Positions 51,922-58,157 of a stretch of 58,157 bases of DNA are shown in pieces; position 1 is the first letter of the stretch; every line of letters begins with the position of its first letter. Source of the stretch: an uncultured Acidobacteriia bacterium (GTDB lineage Bacteria > Acidobacteriota > Terriglobia > Bryobacterales > Bryobacteraceae). Below the pieces are notes generated by a model. That model searched no databases. It saw nothing but the letters and a program-made list of their open reading frames with translations, and was not told the DNA's origin. The position numbers and the translations under genes were made by a program. The stretch is taken from contig CAIXXM010000104.1 in assembly GCA_903923395.1 (NCBI GenBank), positions 1 to 58,157 of the forward strand, written 5' to 3'.

Positions 51922-53556
51922 GTGAGCATCACAATGAAATCGATTAAAAGTGCCGTCTTTGCCGGACTGTGGTTGGGATTCATGGTGACAAACGCGGTGG
52001 CGGATGACAAGAAGCCCGCGGTCTCGTCAGCAGCAGTGAAATCAACGCCTGCCAAAGCGGCGCCAGCACCCGCAAAGCCAGCCAGCGCTCCAGCCAAGGC
52101 CTCCGCCCCGACTAAATCGGCGGGGACAGCAACGACCACTCCACACGCCGGCACAACGACAGGTGGGGGCACGACCACCACACGTACGACGACAGGAGGG
52201 GCCACGGCCACCCCCCGTACGACGACAGGCGGGGGCACGACCACCACCCGTACGACGACAGGCGGGGGCACGACCACCACCCGTACGACGCCAGGCGGGG
52301 GCACGACCACCACCCGTACGACGCCAGGCGGCGGCTCGGCCGGTCCTGGTAGGCCCAATATTCAGCAACGGCCGGTTCCGATTGGTCACACAGTAACTCC
52401 GATGCCCGGTGGCGGGAGCAGGATGGTTGGACCCAACGGCCAGTTTCGGGGCGCCAGTCGGAATGGTCTGGAAGTTCGTCGGCCCATGAACGGCGGCGGC
52501 CGCGTTTTCGTTCATGACCGTCCAGGTGGAGTTCGAATTTATGGTGAACATGGCCGTCCGGGCTATTACCGCCACGCCTACCTGTATGGAGGCCGCTCGT
52601 ACTATCGCCGCGGCTACTACATCAACGGCGGTTTCCGATATACCTACTATCACCCCTACATGTACAACGGTATCGAGATTGAAATCTACAGCCCGGCCCG
52701 TTATTATCCTGTCGCTTACTACGGCTGGGCCTATCATCCCTGGGGTGTCTCTGTCTCGTATAACTGGGGTTTCGCTGGCAGCCCATGGTACGGCTATTAT
52801 GGCGGCTACTTCGCTCCGCAGCCCGCTTACATCAGCACTTCCGCCTGGCTTGCCGATTACATGGTCGCGAAATCCCTGCAGGATGAATATGCTGCGCGTC
52901 TCGCGAACAATACACAAATGCAACCGCTCGCGCAAGGCGGACAGCCGGGATTGACGCCGGAAGTACAGGCACAGATCACCGCTGAGGTGCAGCGGCAGAT
53001 TGCGATTGCGACGGGGGAAGCCCAGGCGAACGCGGCTGGTCAACAAAAGCAATCGAACGGTATCGGAGACATGATGGTAGACGGTATCAGCCACGTTTTC
53101 GTCGTTGCCAACAACCTTGACCTCACCAATGCCGCGAATCAGGGTTGTTCCGTAAGCCCGGGTGATGTGCTTCAACTCATCCCCGCGGGCCCGGGGGCTA
53201 CCATGGCGGGAGCCACTGTACTGGCCAGTAAACCTGGTGACTGCGCCAAGGCGAGCTACGTGAATGTTGCCTTCGCTGACCTGCAGGAAATGCAGAATCA
53301 GATGCGGGCAACCATTGATCAAGGCCTGCAGGTGATCCGCGACAAGAAGGTTGCGGGACTTCCGCAGATTCCAGCCGCGGCCGCCGCGGAGCCTGTACAG
53401 GTTGGCTTTGCCGATCCCAACGTGGTCCAGGGTCCGCCCGAGCAGTCCATGGCCGCCGAACTGGCTGCACAGGCGAAGGAGGCAGATGCTCTCGAAGCTG
53501 AAGCCACCGCACAGAGTCGCACCGCTGTTGCCGGCACCGGTGGCAATCTGCGGTAA
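51922..53556 (+). CDS. Secreted Thr/Gly-repeat and Tyr-rich envelope protein
   Basis: 544 residues from GTG 51922, with AAGGAG 8 nt upstream; ATG 51934 is the alternative. Signal peptide IKSAVFAGLWLGFMVTNAVA. Then come an Ala/Pro/Lys linker, the 11-residue TRTTTGGGTTT-type repeat, a Gly/Arg/His part, and a Tyr/Gly-rich block (RPGYYRHAYLYGGRSYYRRG, YYGWAYHPWGV). The C-terminal domain (about 340-480) has HVFVVANNLDLTNAANQGCSVSPGDVLQL, which looks like a small folded beta-domain with two cysteines. I do not recognise an enzyme. It is probably a cell-surface protein partnered with the previous gene and the adjoining kinases. Confidence 0.6.
   Translation: MSITMKSIKSAVFAGLWLGFMVTNAVADDKKPAVSSAAVKSTPAKAAPAPAKPASAPAKASAPTKSAGTATTTPHAGTTTGGGTTTTRTTTGGATATPRTTTGGGTTTTRTTTGGGTTTTRTTPGGGTTTTRTTPGGGSAGPGRPNIQQRPVPIGHTVTPMPGGGSRMVGPNGQFRGASRNGLEVRRPMNGGGRVFVHDRPGGVRIYGEHGRPGYYRHAYLYGGRSYYRRGYYINGGFRYTYYHPYMYNGIEIEIYSPARYYPVAYYGWAYHPWGVSVSYNWGFAGSPWYGYYGGYFAPQPAYISTSAWLADYMVAKSLQDEYAARLANNTQMQPLAQGGQPGLTPEVQAQITAEVQRQIAIATGEAQANAAGQQKQSNGIGDMMVDGISHVFVVANNLDLTNAANQGCSVSPGDVLQLIPAGPGATMAGATVLASKPGDCAKASYVNVAFADLQEMQNQMRATIDQGLQVIRDKKVAGLPQIPAAAAAEPVQVGFADPNVVQGPPEQSMAAELAAQAKEADALEAEATAQSRTAVAGTGGNLR
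52152..52336 (+). repeat. In-frame tandem repeat, 33-nt unit, about five copies
   Basis: CGTACGACG begins at 52183, 52216, 52249, 52282 and 52315, exactly 33 nt apart, with a degenerate unit before. Each unit encodes 11 residues (TRTTTGGGTTT with variants GG-ATATP and TTP-GG). The unit length is a multiple of three, so copy-number change keeps the reading frame. It encodes a flexible Thr/Gly linker, a plausible O-glycosylation or kinase-target region (inference). Confidence 0.85.
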
Positions 53557-53581
53557 TCGCTGTCCGTGAGAATCAACCCGC

Positions 53582-53613
53582 TCTGGCGCGACAGAAGACT
53601 CTGCCGCGCCAGA
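53582..53613 (+). terminator. Hairpin terminator candidate after the Tyr-rich protein gene
   Basis: TCTGGCGCG (53582-53590) and CGCGCCAGA (53605-53613) form a perfect 9-bp GC-rich stem with a 14-nt loop, 26 nt after the stop codon, followed by ATTGTTTCT. The tail is moderately U-rich, so intrinsic termination is plausible, separating this gene from the downstream kinase. Confidence 0.55.
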
Positions 53614-53692
53614 ATTGTTTCTACACGGCTTTCACAGAAACCTTGAGTGACCGGACATCCACGAACCGCTAATCACGACGAAGATTACTGAA

Positions 53693-56017
53693 ATGGAAAA
53701 CCTTATCATCGGTCAGTACAGACTCAAGCGGAAGATCGGTCAGGGCGGCATGGCCGAGGTTTGGGAAGCTGTCCATCTTCAACTTGGCGAGCCCAGAGCA
53801 GTGAAGTTCCTGCTGCCCGCCTATTCCGGGGATGAAATACTCGAGGCGCGCTTTCTGGCGGAAGGGCAGCGCCAGGCAGCGCTGCACCATCCGAACATCG
53901 TCAAAGCTTATGACTTCCTGAACATCGGCGAACGGAACTACATGGTCATGGAGTTCGTCTCCGGTTGCAATCTCGAGTCTAAGATCATCCAAAATGGCGG
54001 GCCACTGTCTTTTGAACTGATCCGTAATATTAGTTACGACATCCTCAGCGCAATCGGCTACGCACACAGCCGTGGAGAGCCGGTCGTCCACCGCGATGTG
54101 AAGCCCTCAAATGTTCTGCTGGACGACTCCGGCAGGACTTATCTCACAGACTTTGGCATAGCGCTTGTCATGGGGAGCGAGCGCCGTCTAACTGCCACGG
54201 GAAGCGTCATCGGTACCCCCGACTATATGAGTCCCGAACAGATTCTGCGCCCGAAAGATGTAGACTGGCGCTCAGATATCTATAGCTTCGGTTGCGTTCT
54301 CTACGCAATGTTGACCGGCAATCCGCCCTTCGCCGCAGAAGAAGCCACTGAATACACAATCAAGGACGCTCACGTCCGCAATCCGCCGCCCCCCATGGCT
54401 GCGAAGAATCCGCTTGTTACCGATGCGATTGAGCACGTGGTTCGAACGTGCATGGCAAAGGACAGGAATGAGCGATACCAGACAGCACGGGAAGTTTGGC
54501 TGGCCCTGGAGCCTGTATTGGAGGGAAAGCCGGCACCCGCGCCAGCACCCGCAGACGGGCCGTCCCAGACCCAAACGCGACAACCCAACGTACAGCATCC
54601 GCTCCCGCCGCCAGCCAGCCTGGCAGGCAATGATGAGGCACCGGTCAGTCCTGTCGGGAGGAACCGATTGTATCTTCTTTTGGCCGGCCTGGTAGCTGGC
54701 TTTGCTTTGCTCTATATCTTCTGGCCCGCGGCCACACCCTCACTGCGATTCGAGGGAAGTACGACAGTTGGTGATGCTCTTGTCCCGGCTTTGCTCGAAG
54801 GCTTCGCGGCACAGCGTGGAGCCACGGATATTCGCCGTGAATCAGAAGAATTAACGGCAGCAGGAAAAGAGTCAGGGACGGTGGAGAAGTTTAGACGAAT
54901 TACCGTCCGTGCCTCCATCCCGGGCAAGTGGGCTCCCGAGATCTATCAGGTCACTGCGAACGGCTCCGGCAACGCATTTTCGGCTTTGGCAAAAAACACC
55001 GCTGATATCGGGATGGCCTCGCGTCAAGTGAAAGCCGATGACCTCAAAAACCGGCCCGAACTCGCTGACCTCAGGTCTTCCGCAACCGAGCATATCGTCG
55101 CGCTGGATGGTATCGCCATTGTTGTGAATCGGGGGAATGGAATCCGGACTCTTTCCCGCCAGAACCTTGCCCTGATCTACAGCGGGAGAATCTCCGATTG
55201 GTCTGCGCTTGGCGGCTTTCCGCGGCCGATCCATTTATTTGGCCGGAATGCAGAATCGGGTACTTACGATTCATTCGTTGCCATGGTCATGGGCGGTCAC
55301 AAAGAACTGCTGTCAAAAAGCATTGAAGTAAAGGGCAACGGTGAAGCTATTGCGGAAGCTGTAGGCCTTGATCCGGGCGGCATCGGCTATGTTGGGTTGG
55401 CGCAGATTGGTTCCGCCCGCGCGGTTCCCATCTCAGACGGTGCAGGAACGACCGCCTTGATGCCCACCAGTTTCACCGTAGCGACGGAAAACTACATACT
55501 CCAGCGCCGGCTTTATCTATACACGACGCATCAGCCATCGCCCCTGGCACAACAATTCATCGCCTTTGCCGAAGGGCCAGGCGGACAGGCCATTGTGAAG
55601 AAAGCAAAGTTTGTGGAGCAGACGGGCGAAGCAGAACAGGTGGGATTGCCGCCCGCGGCACCTTCGGATTACCGGGTCTTTGTAGCAGGAAAGAGGCGGG
55701 TAAAGACCGACTTCCATTTTGACTCCGGACGCACCACTCTCGATAACAAATCGCTGGCGGATGTTGAGCGTGTGGTCAATGCAGTTTCCTCCAACCGGAA
55801 CGCCAAGGTGTGGCTGGCTGGCTTCGCGGATAACGTGGGTAACTACAGTGCCAATTGTCGTATCTCGCGGGAGCGCGCAGCCGAGGTCTCAAAGACTCTT
55901 TCCACTAGCGGTCTTGTTCCCCTCTACAGCGGCTTCTGTTCTGAACTTCCTCTGGCGGACAACGCAACCGAGGAAGGACGCAAGAGAAACCGCAGGGTTG
56001 AGGTATGGGTGCAATGA
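53693..56017 (+). CDS. Ser/Thr kinase fused to a phosphate-binding-protein-like sensor and OmpA domain
   Basis: 774 residues. The cytoplasmic kinase (8-275) has GQGGMAEV (16-23), K38, HRDVKPSN (133-140), DFG (153-155) and GTPDYMSPEQ. A Pro/Ala linker and one TM helix (about 326-345) follow. Outside, 350-640 matches the PstS-like PBP family: LRFEGSTTVGDALVPALLEGF, NGSGNAFSALAKNTADIGMASR, ALDGIAIVVNRGNGIRTLSRQNLALIYSGRISDW and the anion-loop-like GRNAESGTYDSF. Residues 670-774 are an OmpA C-terminal peptidoglycan-binding domain (FHFDSGRTTLDNKSLADVERVV, ENRRVEVWV-like end RNRRVEVWVQ). I infer a kinase that senses phosphate or another anion outside while tethered to the wall. The STPK paralogue follows after 47 nt. 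Confidence 0.88.
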   Translation: MENLIIGQYRLKRKIGQGGMAEVWEAVHLQLGEPRAVKFLLPAYSGDEILEARFLAEGQRQAALHHPNIVKAYDFLNIGERNYMVMEFVSGCNLESKIIQNGGPLSFELIRNISYDILSAIGYAHSRGEPVVHRDVKPSNVLLDDSGRTYLTDFGIALVMGSERRLTATGSVIGTPDYMSPEQILRPKDVDWRSDIYSFGCVLYAMLTGNPPFAAEEATEYTIKDAHVRNPPPPMAAKNPLVTDAIEHVVRTCMAKDRNERYQTAREVWLALEPVLEGKPAPAPAPADGPSQTQTRQPNVQHPLPPPASLAGNDEAPVSPVGRNRLYLLLAGLVAGFALLYIFWPAATPSLRFEGSTTVGDALVPALLEGFAAQRGATDIRRESEELTAAGKESGTVEKFRRITVRASIPGKWAPEIYQVTANGSGNAFSALAKNTADIGMASRQVKADDLKNRPELADLRSSATEHIVALDGIAIVVNRGNGIRTLSRQNLALIYSGRISDWSALGGFPRPIHLFGRNAESGTYDSFVAMVMGGHKELLSKSIEVKGNGEAIAEAVGLDPGGIGYVGLAQIGSARAVPISDGAGTTALMPTSFTVATENYILQRRLYLYTTHQPSPLAQQFIAFAEGPGGQAIVKKAKFVEQTGEAEQVGLPPAAPSDYRVFVAGKRRVKTDFHFDSGRTTLDNKSLADVERVVNAVSSNRNAKVWLAGFADNVGNYSANCRISRERAAEVSKTLSTSGLVPLYSGFCSELPLADNATEEGRKRNRRVEVWVQ

Positions 56018-56064
56018 CCAGTACCCAACTTCATGCTCATTCCCTCATACAAAAGGACTGGTAG

Positions 56065-57723
56065 ATGCAGGGTAAGCAGATCGGCACATTCGTTCTCGAA
56101 CAAAAGCTCGGCGAAGGCGGTATGGCCGAAGTGTGGAAGGCGCGTCACCAAACGTTCGGCACAGTATGCGCAGTTAAATTCCTGCTGCCCCGCTTTGCCG
56201 GCCAGCCCGAGTTTGAGAAGCGCTTTGTGAATGAAGGGAAGAGTCAGGCAAAGCTCGACCACCCCAATATTGTCTACGCCCAGGATTTTCTTTACGTCGA
56301 TGGCCGCAGCTATCTGGTAATGAAGTATGTCGATGGCGGCAACCTCGAACACTATCTCAACAACCTGCAACGGCCGATGACCACCGGTGAGGCACTTCAC
56401 CTATCACGGCAAATTCTCAACGCTCTGAAGTTCGCGCATCAACGGGGCGTTGTGCACCGTGATATCAAGCCCTCCAACATCCTCATGGATAGAAATGGGC
56501 AGGCCTACCTTATGGATTTTGGCATTGCTTTGGTGTCAGGTGAGGCGCGCTACACGCAGACGGGAACAACCATCGGAACACCCGATTACATGAGCCCGGA
56601 GCAGATCAAGGGAACTCTCATTGACGCCCGGTCTGACATTTATAGTTTTGGTGTTCTTCTATATGAGGCACTCACGCTGCGGGTTCCCTTTCGTATAGAG
56701 GATGGCGAGGGCACGAGTAATTTCCTCATTCAGTCCAAGCACCTGCACCAGGCCCCGCCGGCACCGTCTCTGTTCAACCGCGAGATTCACCCGGGTGTTG
56801 AAGCAGTGATCATGAAGTGCCTGGCGAAAGATCCGGATGGCCGCTATGTGGATTGCGGTGCCGTACTTGAAGCTTTGGCCGAGATTTACTCGGAAGGTAC
56901 AAATCAATCCGGGCCTGCTGGGGTCAGCTTGCCGAATCATCAGATCGTCATCGATACCCCGGTTATTCCGGCACATCCATCTCATGAACCTGCCGGTCCC
57001 CGTCCAGCAAATCCCGGCGAAAGCGAGTCGGTCTCCACTACTCCTATTACTAAGCCGCGGAAAATAAATAAAGTAGCCATCGCAATCGTGGCCGGCGTGA
57101 CCGTGATCGGAGTTGCTTATTTCCGGCACACTGCTGACCCGAAGGTAGAAACGCCGCGGCAGGTTTCCAAACCGGTCCAAGTGGAGCCGCGACCGGTCGA
57201 AAAGCCGCCGGTCCAGACCCAGCCCGAGCCTGAGCCCATCGAAAAGAAGCCGAACAAGGCATCGGTCGACCCCAGGGTAAAGCCACAATCTCCGCCCGAA
57301 AAGGAACCGCCGGTTGTTACTCCGCAGCCAGTCGAGCCGGCACCTGAGAATCCGCAAACTTACATTGACAAGGGGATGGCACTTCACCGGATCGGGAATC
57401 TAAATGGATCGCGCGAAGCATTTCACAAAGCCGCGGAACTCGGCAGTCCAAGTGCCATGGTGCTGGAGGGTATTATGATGACGCAGGGTGAAGGTGGTCC
57501 CAAGGACGATGAGGCTGCCGTCCAGCGCTTTCGGCAAGCCTCTTCGATGGGTTACAAACGCGGGACTTATAACCTCGCGATCATGTACGACAAAGGTGCC
57601 GGCGTTCCGCGTGATATCGAAAAAGCCAAGCAACTCTACAAGCAGGCGGGAACTCCCGAAGCCCAGACCCGCCTGGAGCAGTTGAACGCACCCGTTGGAC
57701 CAGGTGGATTCAGAAAGAAGTAG
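56065..57723 (+). CDS. Membrane Ser/Thr protein kinase with extracytoplasmic Sel1-like repeats
   Basis: 552 residues. The kinase (7-275) has GEGGMAEV (16-23), K38, HRDIKPSN (131-138), DFG (151-153) and GTPDYMSPEQ. It is clearly paralogous to the preceding kinase (AEVWKARHQ/AEVWEAVHL, VKFLLPxxxG). One TM helix (335-353, VAIAIVAGVTVIGVAYF) leads to a Pro/Lys-rich spacer (360-430) and two to three Sel1-type repeats (YIDKGMALHRIGN, GSPSAMVLEGIMMTQGEGGPKDDEAAVQRF, GYKRGTYNLAIMYDKGAGVPRDIEKAKQLY), which bind proteins. Probably co-transcribed with the upstream kinase. The convergent FHA gene ends 6 nt away and is a natural phospho-reader candidate. Confidence 0.9.
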   Translation: MQGKQIGTFVLEQKLGEGGMAEVWKARHQTFGTVCAVKFLLPRFAGQPEFEKRFVNEGKSQAKLDHPNIVYAQDFLYVDGRSYLVMKYVDGGNLEHYLNNLQRPMTTGEALHLSRQILNALKFAHQRGVVHRDIKPSNILMDRNGQAYLMDFGIALVSGEARYTQTGTTIGTPDYMSPEQIKGTLIDARSDIYSFGVLLYEALTLRVPFRIEDGEGTSNFLIQSKHLHQAPPAPSLFNREIHPGVEAVIMKCLAKDPDGRYVDCGAVLEALAEIYSEGTNQSGPAGVSLPNHQIVIDTPVIPAHPSHEPAGPRPANPGESESVSTTPITKPRKINKVAIAIVAGVTVIGVAYFRHTADPKVETPRQVSKPVQVEPRPVEKPPVQTQPEPEPIEKKPNKASVDPRVKPQSPPEKEPPVVTPQPVEPAPENPQTYIDKGMALHRIGNLNGSREAFHKAAELGSPSAMVLEGIMMTQGEGGPKDDEAAVQRFRQASSMGYKRGTYNLAIMYDKGAGVPRDIEKAKQLYKQAGTPEAQTRLEQLNAPVGPGGFRKK

Positions 57724-57729
57724 AGCTGT

Positions 57730-58157
57730 TCACACCGGGTTTACAGCAATAAAGATGAAATCGGTGGAGCCGGCTCTGATCTTGGAGTAATTGGGCAAAC
57801 TCAAAAACTGTTCCTCGATTGGCGTTTGCCCGAGGTATGTGCCGAGCATGCTCACCATATCCCCAACCACAAAGTTATTACGATAAGTGATGTGGCTGTT
57901 CTTGCCCGACATCGTGGGGTCCATCGCGATACAGACCTCGCAGTCAGCGTCGCGGCCAATGAAGTTCCGGCCCTCCCGGAGCGGATAGATTTCTCCATCT
58001 GGATTCCAGCTGTAGGAGATCAGGACTCCCACCATCTTCCGTTGTGCCAGCGAAGGAGGCAACGAAGGCGGCGCGGGCAATTTCACGTTTGGATCGCTAA
58101 ATACAGTCGGCTTGCCGCTGCTTTGTGGTGGTGGCGTCGGGGCAGGGGGACGGTGAA
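57730..58157 (-). CDS. FHA-domain protein, partial at the right edge
   Basis: The frame is open from the stop at 57730 to the window end, so the N-terminus is missing. An internal GTG at 58086 is probably not the start, since upstream codons continue the same Pro-rich linker (PPAPTPPPQSSGKP). The C-terminal 100 residues form an FHA domain: LREGRNFIGRDADCEVCIAMDPTMSGKNSHITYR. The usual S-x-NGT motif reads SMLGTYL, so the phosphothreonine contact normally made by that asparagine may be lost. It is a candidate reader for the adjacent kinases; what precedes the linker is unknown. Confidence 0.75.
   Translation of the reverse strand, partial: HRPPAPTPPPQSSGKPTVFSDPNVKLPAPPSLPPSLAQRKMVGVLISYSWNPDGEIYPLREGRNFIGRDADCEVCIAMDPTMSGKNSHITYRNNFVVGDMVSMLGTYLGQTPIEEQFLSLPNYSKIRAGSTDFIFIAVNPV

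Noticed and set aside
52152-52336. CRISPR-like array
   Set aside because: The units are contiguous, without unique spacers, in frame within a coding sequence, and no cas genes are near.
52042-53322. 426-codon minus-strand ORF rich in Arg/Gly
   Set aside because: It is the reverse reading of the 33-nt repeat gene, which has a signal peptide, ribosome-binding site and ordered domains on the plus strand.
55902-55911. CCACTAGCGG as a second copy of the MITE end
   Set aside because: Only the outer 10 bp match; TTCACA and GATTATTC are missing and it lies inside the conserved OmpA domain coding sequence.
41952-58157. Type VI secretion regulatory cassette
   Set aside because: Kinase, PP2C and FHA genes are present, but no TssB/C, ClpV, VgrG or TssJ-M homologues are seen in the window.

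Overview
The window looks like chromosome of an acidobacterium of the Solibacter/Bryobacter type. This is inferred from family content, not from a marker gene. The signs are four very large Oar-like TonB-dependent receptors with an N-terminal carboxypeptidase-regulatory-like domain, a BNR/Asp-box protein of about 1000 residues, many Ser/Thr kinases with extracytoplasmic modules, an ECF sigma factor next to a kinase, CadC-like membrane regulators, and moderately high GC throughout.

Layout. 1-1726 (minus) is an NHL-repeat secreted protein that runs off the left edge. 1856-2040 is a lysine riboswitch, followed by a tightly overlapping lysine/diaminopimelate operon (M20 desuccinylase-like, asd, lysC, dapB, dapA, dapD; 2106-7954) and tRNA-Thr(TGT). 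8087-9512 is a chemoreceptor gene broken by a 1-nt frameshift. 9595-26078 holds an Oar-like receptor, a BNR protein, a GH71/99-like enzyme, a small hydrolase with plsC, and two tandem paralogous Oar-like receptors. 26121-30873 (minus) holds a VOC protein, two small proteins and a Tat-exported PaoABC-like molybdenum aldehyde oxidoreductase.

31000-40500 is a patchy accessory region: YdeI-like and NTF2-like genes, a 277-bp MITE-like element whose inverted repeat supplies the stop codon of a CadC-like regulator, a divergent Oar-like receptor interrupted by an in-frame amber codon, and a MarR gene with an embedded twin-palindrome promoter plus a DUF1398 gene. It ends with a scrambled locus in which pieces of an AbiEi-type antitoxin gene and of the DUF1398 gene flank a PD-(D/E)XK-nuclease-like gene.

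40572-58157 is dense in phospho-signalling genes: a secreted protein with a possible degenerate trypsin-like domain, PP2C phosphatase, triple-FHA ABCG transporter, a TolB-like regulator, a LuxI-like synthase overlapping an ICMT-like methyltransferase, ECF sigma factor, a kinase with HGD in place of HRD, two secreted proteins, a kinase fused to a phosphate-binding-protein-like sensor and an OmpA domain, a kinase with Sel1 repeats, and a partial FHA protein. Writers (three kinases), an eraser (PP2C) and readers (FHA domains) lie side by side, so I read it as one envelope phospho-signalling neighbourhood. The kinase-PBP-OmpA fusion is the strongest candidate for an undescribed sensory system. All assignments come from reading the sequence; no database search was run.
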